Part shown: positions 1-6,653 of the stretch, piece by piece
How positions within the stretch are numbered: position 1 is the first letter of the stretch
Layout: every line of letters begins with the position of its first letter
Assembly (NCBI RefSeq): GCF_001955535.1
Contig: NZ_MPVN01000003.1
Coordinates: 434,001-498,000, forward strand
Length of the DNA stretch: 64,000 nt
Direction: 5' to 3'
Source: Paenibacillus sp. FSL H7-0326
Lineage (GTDB): Bacteria > Bacillota > Bacilli > Paenibacillales > Paenibacillaceae
Position numbers and translations under genes: made by a program
The notes under the pieces: model-generated
What the model saw: only the letters and a program-made list of their open reading frames with translations
The model's database searches: none
Told to the model about the DNA's origin: nothing

Positions 1-160
1 CTTCGATTTCTGCTCCAATAATCGGCCCAAGCGGTTTTAATGTGAACAAGGTATAAGGACGATCCTCTAATCCTTCTGCAAGTCGGTTCAAATGTCTCGC
101 TCCTGCTTTAAATTCCCGGACAGGTGCGTAATCACGTGACAGATAAGTGGTTTGACTCAT
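1..160 (-). CDS. TauD/TfdA-family dioxygenase, N-terminal part (runs off the left edge)
   Basis: The minus-strand frame opens with ATG at 160 and runs off the window. The roughly 53 visible residues begin MSQTTYLSRDYAP and reach LKPLGPIIGAEIE. The 'PLGPxIGAEI' stretch is typical of the N-terminus of TauD-type Fe(II)/2-oxoglutarate dioxygenases, which release sulfite from taurine or related sulfonates. A GAGGAGG ribosome binding site at about 170-176 fixes the start. The metal-binding residues lie outside the window, so the substrate cannot be judged. It is transcribed divergently from an SsuB-like ATPase with a matching promoter and leader, which fits sulfonate/taurine-type sulfur scavenging. 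Confidence 0.7.
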   Translation of the reverse strand, partial: MSQTTYLSRDYAPVREFKAGARHLNRLAEGLEDRPYTLFTLKPLGPIIGAEIE

Positions 161-215
161 GGATATTAGCCTCCTCAATTATAGTATTCCTACGTTTTTA
201 GTGGACTTTAGAACG

Positions 216-290
216 AAAAAAAGACGCCAGAGAAGTCAGACACGAAGAAGATGGATTACATCCCTCGTATCCGAATCTCTGGTCGTCCAG
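216..290 (-). promoter_or_regulatory. Leader with small hairpin and intrinsic terminator before the TauD-like gene
   Basis: On the minus strand CTGG-ACGA-CCAG (279-290) can form a small hairpin. The overlapping segment at 276-287 can instead pair with 223-233 and is followed by seven T (216-222), giving an intrinsic terminator upstream of the start codon. The two folds are mutually exclusive because both use CCAG, so this looks like a transcription attenuator or riboswitch expression platform. The 20-base motif CTGGACGACCAGAGATTCGG recurs with one inserted base in the divergent leader at 557-577. Confidence 0.55.
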
Positions 291-344
291 TTGATCCGTT
301 CATCGCTTACAGACTGATTTATAGTTCAGTGTGTGATGGACCAA

Positions 345-374
345 ATCTTATCAGCAAGTATCGCAAACTGTCAA
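345..374 (-). promoter_or_regulatory. Sigma-A promoter of the TauD-like gene
   Basis: On the minus strand TTGACA (369-374) and TAAGAT (345-350) are separated by 18 bp. The divergent ATPase promoter has the same two hexamers and the same spacing. Confidence 0.7.
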
Positions 375-464
375 CCTGTATTTTTCTAAAATATGTAAGA
401 TTTTTTCGCGGTTTAGTTTAGTCTTTTTTACTTACTAATGTAATTCTACCTGTTTAATCGGGTA

Positions 465-494
465 TTGACAATATCCTCCCAGCTCTGCTAAGAT
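465..494 (+). promoter_or_regulatory. Sigma-A promoter of the SsuB-like ATPase gene
   Basis: TTGACA (465-470) and TAAGAT (489-494) are separated by 18 bp, identical in hexamers and spacing to the divergent promoter at 345-374. Transcription would start near position 501. Confidence 0.75.
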
Positions 495-556
495 GAGCCA
501 CAACAACGAATGATTTGGATTTCTTAACGGTAATTTAAATCGATATGTGTGAATCG

Positions 557-620
557 ACTGGAACGACCAGAGATTCGGCTGCACCCCTTTTTTTCAGAAG
601 GTGAGCCGAGTCTCTTTTTT
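557..620 (+). promoter_or_regulatory. Leader with the shared motif and an intrinsic terminator before the SsuB-like gene
   Basis: CTGG-AACGA-CCAG (558-570) is followed by AGATTCGG, the same motif as in the divergent leader. GAGATTCGGCT plus CACC (570-585) pairs with GGTG-AGCCGAGTCTC (600-614), and six T follow (615-620). The terminator ends about 30 bases before the ATG at 649, so read-through must be controlled. The longer frame opening with GTG at 601 lies inside this terminator and is not the start. Confidence 0.65.
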
Positions 621-648
621 ATTTTTCACTAAGAATGGGGGAGCCAAT

Positions 649-1425
649 ATGTCCGAAGAACGAAGATCAATTCTCGAAGTGAACGCAGTGAATAAAACCT
701 TTAGAGGAGACCAAGGCTCTAATCATGTGCTGGATGAGATCAATCTTACAGTGAAGGAAGGGGACTTCACGACCATTATTGGGCCGAGCGGCTGTGGGAA
801 GAGCACACTGCTCAAAATTGTTGCAGGCCTTGATACCGATTACGAAGGGGATGTATTTCTCAAAGGGAAGCGGGTAGATCGTCCATCTCAGGAAAAAGGC
901 TTTATCTTTCAGGAGCACAGGCTGTTTCCGTGGCTCAGTGTAGAGCAGAACATTGCAGCGGATTTATCACTAAAAGATCCGGAAGTTCGAAGCCGAGTCG
1001 ACGCGTTGATTGAACTGGTTAAATTGAAAGGTTTTGAAAAGGCATTTCCAAGAGAACTCTCGGGTGGGATGTCACAGCGGGTTGCCATTGCACGGGCACT
1101 GCTCAGAAATCCGGAGGTCATGCTGCTCGACGAGCCGTTTGGTGCACTGGATGCTTTTACAAGAGGCCATATGCAGGAGGCGCTGCTCGATATATGGCAG
1201 ACCAATAAGACTGCGATGGTTCTCGTCACCCATGATATTGATGAAGCGGTATTCTTGTCCACCAGGGTGGTCGTGATGGACCGGCGTCCAGGTCGAATCA
1301 AGGCGATCGTGCCGATTGATCTACCCTATCCACGTAAACGAACCAGCCGTTCCTTTACTGAGCTGCGTACTTTGGTATTGGATGAGCTGGATCACCGGGA
1401 GGAGCAAGAAGCATACAGTATTTGA
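649..1425 (+). CDS. ABC transporter ATP-binding protein, SsuB/TauB (nitrate/sulfonate/taurine) family
   Basis: The 258-residue protein carries every ATPase motif: Walker A GPSGCGKST (about 45-53), the Q-loop in FQEHRLFPW, signature LSGGMSQR, Walker B VMLLDEPFGALD and the H-loop THDIDEA. 'FQEHRLFPWLSVEQNI' is characteristic of the aliphatic sulfonate/taurine/nitrate subfamily. Such subunits sit on the cytoplasmic face and energise uptake through an SsuC-type permease. The ATG at 649 has a GGGGGAG site before it. No permease or binding-protein gene follows, so this is an isolated ATPase here; partners may lie beyond the left edge downstream of the TauD-like gene. Family confident, substrate not. 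Confidence 0.85.
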   Translation: MSEERRSILEVNAVNKTFRGDQGSNHVLDEINLTVKEGDFTTIIGPSGCGKSTLLKIVAGLDTDYEGDVFLKGKRVDRPSQEKGFIFQEHRLFPWLSVEQNIAADLSLKDPEVRSRVDALIELVKLKGFEKAFPRELSGGMSQRVAIARALLRNPEVMLLDEPFGALDAFTRGHMQEALLDIWQTNKTAMVLVTHDIDEAVFLSTRVVVMDRRPGRIKAIVPIDLPYPRKRTSRSFTELRTLVLDELDHREEQEAYSI

Positions 1426-1431
1426 ATTCAA

Positions 1432-1464
1432 TATTATATTAACGTAATAGCGTTTAATATAATA
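1432..1464. repeat. Inverted repeat just downstream of the ATPase gene
   Basis: TATTATATTAACG (1432-1444) is mirrored by CGTTTAATATAATA (1451-1464) with one bulged base. It has no T-run and is AT-rich, so it may be an mRNA 3' stabiliser or a protein site. Confidence 0.4.
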
Positions 1465-1470
1465 CATAAG

Positions 1471-1545
1471 AACCCCCACTAGTAAACAAGGTTAGAAAGA
1501 AATCGGGTAATTTAGATTTCTCTTGTTGAATGATGGGGGTTTTTA
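1471..1545 (+). terminator. Probable terminator after the ATPase gene
   Basis: AACCCCCA (1471-1478) pairs with TGGGGGTT, followed by TTTTAT around 1534-1545. The loop is long and contains further short complementary segments (ACAAG/CTTGT). Confidence 0.5.
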
Positions 1546-1569
1546 TGTTGTATACTACACTCGTCAAGC

Positions 1570-2184
1570 TTACATGGAGGCGGGTGATCCCAATAACGTA
1601 CCGCGCAAGAAGATTTCCACGATCTCCTTGCCTAAATTGGCAGAGTAAGTCTCATTTTTATTACCTATAACCATCATGGTAGAGAAAGTTTGAGCCAGTA
1701 GCATTGGATTATTTTTTCGAAGTATATTACGTTCCATCGCCTCTCGAAAATAGTCAGCTAATTCCTCGTAAATTTGATTTTCAGCTTCTCTAATCTTCTG
1801 GATCTGTTCCTCACTCAGAAACTTCTCTGCTTCTCTAAGAAGCGTCTCTATTTCCGCATGGGGATTGGCTAATCTTGCTTCTGCAACCTTTAGTAATCCT
1901 TCTTCCAGATGCTCTGCATCTCTTAATAATCCTGACGTATGTTGATGTACATTCTTGAACATAGTCGTAACCGCAACCTTAAAAAGTTCAGCTTTGCTGG
2001 TGAAATGATAGTAAATGGTCGGTTTGGTCACATTGCAAGCTTTAGAAATTTGCTGGAGCGACACGGGCTCATAACCATGACTCATAAACAGCTGTGCAGC
2101 CGTTTGAAGTATAACTTCTTGTATGGATAACTCATGTTCAGCTTGTTTGGGTCTTCCTGGTGAACGTTGAATATCGATATTCAT
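1570..2184 (-). CDS. TetR/AcrR-family transcriptional regulator
   Basis: About 204 residues. The N-terminal helix-turn-helix region (QEVILQTAAQLFMSHGYEPVS, then CNVTKPTIYYHFTSKAELF) is a textbook TetR DNA-binding domain, and the rest is an all-helical ligand domain of no recognised type. Of two in-frame ATGs (2190 and 2184), the second sits 8 bases after GGAGG and is preferred. A 15-bp palindrome (2213-2227) lies exactly between its own -35 and -10, so it probably represses itself and perhaps the divergent membrane-protein gene at 2306. The ligand is unknown. Confidence 0.85.
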   Translation of the reverse strand: MNIDIQRSPGRPKQAEHELSIQEVILQTAAQLFMSHGYEPVSLQQISKACNVTKPTIYYHFTSKAELFKVAVTTMFKNVHQHTSGLLRDAEHLEEGLLKVAEARLANPHAEIETLLREAEKFLSEEQIQKIREAENQIYEELADYFREAMERNILRKNNPMLLAQTFSTMMVIGNKNETYSANLGKEIVEIFLRGTLLGSPASM

Positions 2185-2203
2185 CAACATAACCTCCGTG
2201 AAT

Positions 2204-2232
2204 ATTTTATGACAAATAGTCTATTTGAACAA
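2204..2232 (-). promoter_or_regulatory. Promoter and palindromic operator of the TetR gene
   Basis: On the minus strand TTGTTC (2227-2232) and TAAAAT (2204-2209) are spaced by 17 bp, and CAAATAG-T-CTATTTG (2213-2227), a perfect odd palindrome, fills the spacer. This is a classic position for TetR autorepression. Confidence 0.6.
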
Positions 2233-2251
2233 ATGAATCGTGCAGTGAACC

Positions 2252-2280
2252 TTGTAATTATACTTAACGGTAAATATAAT
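2252..2280 (+). promoter_or_regulatory. Sigma-A promoter of the gene at 2306
   Basis: TTGTAA (2252-2257), a 17-bp spacer and a perfect TATAAT (2275-2280). The spacer contains the near-palindrome TTAACGGTAA. Confidence 0.6.
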
Positions 2281-2305
2281 TTACTAGAAATGTATCAGCA
2301 ATTCA

Positions 2306-2757
2306 ATGTCAAGAAAAAAGCGAGCGGGTATTTTATCAGCAGCTACACTCGTATTAATTCTTTTGTACAGCCAAAAGCGGAGAGACTTACAATTTTTTGC
2401 GCTGCTCACGTTAATATTTGTAAGTATTCAAGGAGCAATGGTTGCGCTCTTGGTGGTATTTAGCAGGCGTATGCTCTCTGATTTCCGCTGTGTAATGGAA
2501 CATTATTGCCAGAACTATCAGGAGGAGTGGGAATTGCATGAGTATAAGAATAATAGAGAACTGAGAATCTTAGGGAATAGCGCACTTACTCTTATTCTGT
2601 TTCAAGTTCTTTCCGGGGCGGATTAATGCTTACCATGGATCGTCCTGAAGTGTATATGTTTGTTGTGCTCGCTCATATGACAAGTATAGCGGTACTTTTT
2701 GGCCTGTTATCATACATGAGCTATATCGTTTGGAGACTAGCCAAGCCTGCAGTTTAA
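2306..2757 (+). CDS. Small integral membrane protein, probably one gene with a frameshift near 2614-2620
   Basis: The first frame (2306-2626, 106 residues) has two hydrophobic helices and a third that starts just before it stops after VLSGAD. A second frame begins at ATG 2626, overlapping the stop, and adds 43 residues (MLTMDRPEVYM...WRLAKPAV) with another hydrophobic helix. One extra G in the GGGGCGG run would join both into one protein of about 150 residues. This may be a real frameshift, a sequence error or two coupled genes. No strong ribosome binding site precedes 2306. No family recognised. Its divergent position next to the TetR gene suggests it may be the regulated target. Confidence 0.45.
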
Positions 2758-2783
2758 CATTTCATTGATAAGGAGTTTTAACT

Positions 2784-3554
2784 TTGACAAAAAAAACAAA
2801 AAGAAGTAAATGGAAAAAAATATTATTATGGGGATGCTTAATCTTGGTGATTGGTATTATTGGTCTATGGGTGTATCTTAATTCGATAACCTATAATCCT
2901 ACCCAGCAAGCAGAGCTAGCTTTTCAGAGCGATAGCCAGGTGAAAGTAACAGAAGTTAAAGGAGGCTTCAAATTTGAGCCTGAAATGGGAAATATTAAGG
3001 AACCTAATATTATTTTTTATCCAGGAGGGTTAGTTGAACCCGAAAGCTACTCGCCTTTTGCGAGAGAACTAGCTAAACTAGGACATCGCACATACATTGC
3101 TGACATGCCCCTGAACCTGGCCATTTTCGGTCAAAACAAAGCTGACTCCTTCCTTAAGGAATACCCGGACGAATCGTTCGTTATTGGGGGGCACTCCTTA
3201 GGTGGTTCTTTTGCAGCCAGATATGCTGCTGAGCATACTGAGGAGCTTGAGGGTGTGTTTTTCTTGGCTTCTTATGCTGATGAGACGGGTTCATTAAAAG
3301 ATACAGATCTATCTGCGCTGCAAATTACAGGTACATCGGATGGAGTCCTAAATAGAGAAGTGTGGGAAAGCTCCAAAACCAATCTGCCTGCACATACTTC
3401 TTATGTCAGTGTAGAAGGAGGCAACCATGGACAATTCGGATCCTATGGGAAGCAAAAAGGGGATAATGATCCAGCTATTGATGAGGAGGAGCAACGACAA
3501 GAAGTAGTTAATGCTATAGAGGATTGGATCACGGAGATGAACAGTCAACGATAA
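2784..3554 (+). CDS. Membrane-anchored alpha/beta hydrolase
   Basis: The 256-residue protein has a basic N-terminus and one membrane helix (about residues 12-32), then an extracytoplasmic hydrolase domain. IIFYPGGLVEPE supplies the oxyanion-hole strand, GGHSLGG (about 135-141) holds the nucleophile Ser138, and a late GGNHGQFG supplies the catalytic histidine. This matches the 'alpha/beta hydrolase family' proteins of bacilli, whose natural substrates are mostly unknown. The start is TTG at 2784, with AAGGAG about 9 bases upstream. A strong terminator follows at 3619. Confidence 0.8.
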   Translation: MTKKTKRSKWKKILLWGCLILVIGIIGLWVYLNSITYNPTQQAELAFQSDSQVKVTEVKGGFKFEPEMGNIKEPNIIFYPGGLVEPESYSPFARELAKLGHRTYIADMPLNLAIFGQNKADSFLKEYPDESFVIGGHSLGGSFAARYAAEHTEELEGVFFLASYADETGSLKDTDLSALQITGTSDGVLNREVWESSKTNLPAHTSYVSVEGGNHGQFGSYGKQKGDNDPAIDEEEQRQEVVNAIEDWITEMNSQR

Positions 3555-3618
3555 ACGTTTTTCAAAAAGAATTGGAGATTAAATGTTGGTGTGAACCATC
3601 AGTTCCACACTACCGGAT

Positions 3619-3656
3619 GTAACCGCGGCTCTAAATTTAGCTGCGGTTACTTTTTT
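3619..3656 (+). terminator. Intrinsic terminator of the alpha/beta hydrolase gene
   Basis: GTAACCGCGGCT (3619-3630) pairs with AGCTGCGGTTAC (3639-3650), followed by six T. The T-run is on the plus side only. Confidence 0.85.
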
Positions 3657-3669
3657 GGTGCGACATTGC

Positions 3670-4620
3670 CTAGAGAGCATATTTCCAAATAAACCAGCAG
3701 ATAAGAGCGGACGCCCAAGAAATAAAGCCAAATACGATGACAATCTTATTCTCGCTCCAGCCATATTTCAAGCTGAAATGATAATGAATAGGGGCCATCT
3801 TAAAAAGACGTAATTTTGTGCGTTTAAAGTACCAGACTTGCAGGATGACCGAAATTTGTTCAGTCAGATATACGAAAAATAGAATAGGGATTAATATTTC
3901 TACCTTCTCCATAACAGCTAAGATAGAGAGCGAACCACCGATTGCTAACGATCCGGTATCCCCCATGAAAGCTTTGGCAGGATAAATATTATAGAAAAAT
4001 AATCCGAGCAAACAGCTTATCATTACGAGGGTGAATATTTGAACTTCCTGCTTGTCCGAAATCAAAAAAAAGAAAAAGTAACTAGGGAGAGCAACATTGA
4101 TTAACAGTCCGTCCAGACCATCAGTAAAATTAATCGCATTCGCTGATCCAACCACAAATAGTGACATGATCATTATGTATACGTAAACGGGGAGGTGTAT
4201 TCTAAAACCATTTAATAATGAAATATCGCTCGACAAATTAAATGAATGAAATAGAATAATTAGCAGAATAAAGGTAAATGCGAATTGAAACATAAGCTTG
4301 GTTCGTCCGGAGATGCCTGATGGATCTTGCCATACTGCCTTTTTGAAATCATCGATAAACCCAATAAAGCTGAATAAGAGAAACGTAACGCACATAAAGA
4401 TCATCAATGGTGTAGGAGAAGATTGTAAAGATATGACGACTCCGATAAGTAAAATGAGACCAGCCATCAGTGGAGTCCCTTGCTTAGCTTGATGATCAGG
4501 GGGTAACTCGAATCGAATGGGCTGCGTTAGCTTCAGATTGCGTAATCCCCATATGAGTACGGGAGCACAGAGTGCCACAAGCACAAACGAAAGAGCAGAT
4601 ATACCTAATATGCCAAACAT
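3670..4620 (-). CDS. MraY-like phospho-MurNAc-pentapeptide transferase paralogue
   Basis: A 316-residue polytopic membrane protein with the hallmark loops of the MraY/WecA superfamily: GFIDDFKK (Mg-binding Asp pair), NAINFTDGLDGL, FMGDTGSLAIGG and the C-terminal APIHYHF. MraY moves phospho-MurNAc-pentapeptide from UDP to undecaprenyl phosphate to make lipid I. The conserved triple histidine (HHH in E. coli MraY) reads HYH here. There are no division or cell-wall cluster genes around it, so it is probably a second, accessory copy. AAGGGG lies 9 bases before the ATG. Alternatives are a specialised polyprenyl-phosphate sugar transferase or an inhibitor-tolerant MraY. Confidence 0.8.
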   Translation of the reverse strand: MFGILGISALSFVLVALCAPVLIWGLRNLKLTQPIRFELPPDHQAKQGTPLMAGLILLIGVVISLQSSPTPLMIFMCVTFLLFSFIGFIDDFKKAVWQDPSGISGRTKLMFQFAFTFILLIILFHSFNLSSDISLLNGFRIHLPVYVYIMIMSLFVVGSANAINFTDGLDGLLINVALPSYFFFFLISDKQEVQIFTLVMISCLLGLFFYNIYPAKAFMGDTGSLAIGGSLSILAVMEKVEILIPILFFVYLTEQISVILQVWYFKRTKLRLFKMAPIHYHFSLKYGWSENKIVIVFGFISWASALICWFIWKYAL

Positions 4621-4835
4621 TTCGGATAGGCCCCTTTCATATCATAAGGGTGAAGAATCAATAAAGCGAAATTTAGCTTCAATATTTTTCCTGTTTTAGT
4701 TGCTCCTTGTGATCAATAACAGGATAGAATACATCATTTAATATCGGAATAAATTGAATTTGAAACTTCTAAATTTTTACAGCGTATGAGACGTTTGAAA
4801 GTGAACTCTTTGGTGTGATCGAATGGAGAATGATG

Positions 4836-5861
4836 ATGAGAGAAAGAATGGATAACAATGGATTGTCCGGCAAGCAGGGTCCCTCCTCCATGAATGCTTT
4901 GGTGTACGATACCTACGGAACACCAGAAGTTCTCCGTTTAGAAGAAGTAGCAGTCCCCGTACCCAAGGGTAATGAAGTCTTGATTGAAGTCTATGCGACC
5001 TCGGTAAATTCCTGGGATTGGGATCTTCTTCGCGGAAAACCATTCGCAAACCGTATCGGTGCATTTCGGCAGCCTCGTTACCGAATTCTTGGCGCAGACG
5101 TAGCAGGAATGGTAATCGCAGTGGGCGCGGATGTTACCAGATTTAAACGAGGAGATGAGGTGTTTGGCGATCTTTCTAGTTGTGGCTGGGGAGGATTTGC
5201 GGAGTATGTTTGTGCGAACGAAAATGCCTTAACACCAAAGCCTGCTGCAATCAGCTTTGCCCAGGCAGCCGCTATCCCACAGGCAGCGGTTCTAGCTCTG
5301 CAAGGTCTGCGTGATAAAGGAGATATAAAGCAAGGACAACGTGTGCTCATTAATGGCGCCGGTGGCGGAGTAGGGACATTCGCCATTCAATATGCCAAAT
5401 TGCACGGTGCAGAAGTGACGGCAGTTGACTTGGCTGAGAAGCTGGAGATGCTGCAAGCTTTAGGCGCGGATCATGTGTTGGATTACTCCAGAGAGGACTT
5501 TACTGCAAGAGGACACAAATACGATTTGATACTTGATGTCGTCGGAAATCGCTCCACATTTGCCTTAAAGCGCACCCTAAAAAAGGGTGGACGATATGTT
5601 ATGATCGGGGGGACTATGTTACGCATCTTCCAAAATTTATTGCTCGGCCCCTTCGTTTCTAGGCTGGAAAAAAAGAAAATGATGCTGCTCATCCACAAAC
5701 CAAACAACGGAGACCAGCAGGTGTGGAAGGAACTTGTCGAATTAGGACAGGTCTTGCCGGTTATAGATCAGGAGTACCCACTGAGTGAAGCAGCTCAGGC
5801 GTTTCGCGATATTGGAGAAGGCCGGTTAAAAGGAAAAGCCGTCATCTCCATCAAGAATTAG
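4836..5861 (+). CDS. Zinc-independent medium-chain dehydrogenase/reductase (quinone-oxidoreductase-like)
   Basis: About 341 residues. The catalytic GroES-like domain opens with MNALVYDTYGTPEVLRLEE, and the Rossmann domain carries GAGGGVGTFAIQYAK for NAD(P)H binding. The structural-zinc cysteines of classical alcohol dehydrogenases are absent, so it belongs to the zeta-crystallin/enoyl-reductase branch that reduces quinones or activated double bonds. Several in-frame starts exist (GTG 4815; ATG 4830, 4833, 4836, 4848); GGAG at 4825-4828 best serves 4836. A terminator follows directly, and it appears monocistronic. The substrate is unknown. Confidence 0.85.
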   Translation: MRERMDNNGLSGKQGPSSMNALVYDTYGTPEVLRLEEVAVPVPKGNEVLIEVYATSVNSWDWDLLRGKPFANRIGAFRQPRYRILGADVAGMVIAVGADVTRFKRGDEVFGDLSSCGWGGFAEYVCANENALTPKPAAISFAQAAAIPQAAVLALQGLRDKGDIKQGQRVLINGAGGGVGTFAIQYAKLHGAEVTAVDLAEKLEMLQALGADHVLDYSREDFTARGHKYDLILDVVGNRSTFALKRTLKKGGRYVMIGGTMLRIFQNLLLGPFVSRLEKKKMMLLIHKPNNGDQQVWKELVELGQVLPVIDQEYPLSEAAQAFRDIGEGRLKGKAVISIKN

Positions 5862-5879
5862 ATGTTGTAACTCTAAGGA

Positions 5880-5906
5880 AACAGCTGGATTAATCGGCTG
5901 TTTTTT
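5880..5906 (+). terminator. Intrinsic terminator of the dehydrogenase gene
   Basis: AACAGC (5880-5885) and GCTGTT (5897-5902) form the stem, and the T-run follows directly. Confidence 0.75.
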
Positions 5907-5922
5907 CAATGCAACTGCTTGA

Positions 5923-5951
5923 TTGCAAGTATAACTTATATAAGCTATACT
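5923..5951 (+). promoter_or_regulatory. Promoter of the TetR gene at 6006, overlapping a 24-bp near-palindrome
   Basis: TTGCAA (5923-5928), a 17-bp spacer and TATACT (5946-5951). Positions 5928-5951 form an imperfect palindrome (22 of 24 positions symmetric) centred on TATA. Confidence 0.55.
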
Positions 5952-5964
5952 TTACTGATATTTT

Positions 5965-5980
5965 GTTATTGATTAGTTAC
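5965..5980. promoter_or_regulatory. Operator-like 16-mer, copy 1
   Basis: GTTATTGATTAGTTAC, placed just downstream of the predicted transcription start of the TetR gene. It is the most divergent of four copies of the consensus GTNATTGAYYARTYAC. Confidence 0.55.
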
Positions 5981-6005
5981 TAATTAAAAAAGAGGTGTAG
6001 GAAGT

Positions 6006-6536
6006 ATGGCAAGAGATGAGAAGAAAAGCGTGAACCGTAAAGCCGAAATCATATCGGCAGCAATTGAGGTCTTTGCGGAAACTGGATATTACCGTGCAAC
6101 GACAGCACAGGTTGCAGAGCGGGCAAATATTTCCCAGCCTTATGTGTTTCGTTTTTTTGCAACAAAGGAAGCGTTGTTACTCAGCGCACTGGAGCTTTCG
6201 TGGGAAAGGATCCAACAATCGTTTAAGCAGGTCGTGGAAACCGCAGCTGGCCCAGAGGAATTAGAAAGTGATCTGATTGAGGCGTATAAGGAGATTCTAT
6301 CTGCACATACGAATGAAACCTACTTGCAAATGCAAGCCCAGACAATGCGAGAAGAGCCTATTCGGGAAGCCATGCGCAATGGGTTTCGGGAAGTGCATCG
6401 AATTGTACTGGATGCTTTTCGCCAGAAAGGGCTATCGAATCCAGGGGAACGAACCTTTTTGTTTCTGGCGAGAGGAATGCTCTGCAATATTTCGTGGGCT
6501 CTCGATATGCCAGAGCTTATCGATAGAGGGGTGTGA
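6006..6536 (+). CDS. TetR-family regulator, probable repressor of the adjacent epimerase
   Basis: The 176-residue protein begins with a clear TetR helix-turn-helix (RKAEIISAAIEVFAETGYYRATT, then ANISQPYVFRFFATKEALL). Its C-terminal domain resembles TetR proteins annotated for antibiotic or oxidative responses, without a recognised ligand pocket. AGAGGTG-type sequence precedes the ATG at 6006. Four copies of one 16-bp palindrome (5965, 6565, 6613, 7624) surround this gene and the epimerase, which supports autorepression and repression of the gene at 6654. Confidence 0.85.
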   Translation: MARDEKKSVNRKAEIISAAIEVFAETGYYRATTAQVAERANISQPYVFRFFATKEALLLSALELSWERIQQSFKQVVETAAGPEELESDLIEAYKEILSAHTNETYLQMQAQTMREEPIREAMRNGFREVHRIVLDAFRQKGLSNPGERTFLFLARGMLCNISWALDMPELIDRGV

Positions 6537-6564
6537 TATGGCGAAAGCCATAATTTGAAACTTA

Positions 6565-6580
6565 GTTATTGACCAATCAC
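6565..6580. promoter_or_regulatory. Operator-like 16-mer, copy 2
   Basis: GTTATTGACCAATCAC contains the -35 hexamer TTGACC of the epimerase promoter, so a bound protein would block RNA polymerase. Confidence 0.65.
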
Positions 6581-6597
6581 TAACTGGGTGATATAGT
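6569..6597 (+). promoter_or_regulatory. Sigma-A promoter of the epimerase gene
   Basis: TTGACC (6569-6574), a 17-bp spacer and TATAGT (6592-6597), about 57 bases upstream of the start codon. Confidence 0.65.
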
Positions 6598-6612
6598 TTG
6601 GTTATTGAATAA

Positions 6613-6628
6613 GTAATTGATCAATCAC
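6613..6628. promoter_or_regulatory. Operator-like 16-mer, copy 3
   Basis: GTAATTGATCAATCAC lies between the promoter and the start codon of the epimerase, 48 bp from copy 2. Confidence 0.65.
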
Positions 6629-6653
6629 AAACTAATTTGGGAGATGACGAAGT

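Noticed and set aside
216..620. S-box (SAM-I), T-box or guanidine-I riboswitch in the divergent leaders
   Set aside because: The conserved cores of these classes are not present; only the terminator and a short shared motif are visible.
601..648. Longer N-terminus of the SsuB-like ATPase from GTG 601
   Set aside because: The extra codons lie inside an intrinsic terminator hairpin and its T-run, while ATG 649 has a clear ribosome binding site.
4815..4835. GTG start of the dehydrogenase at 4815
   Set aside because: No ribosome binding site precedes it; GGAG at 4825-4828 fits ATG 4836.
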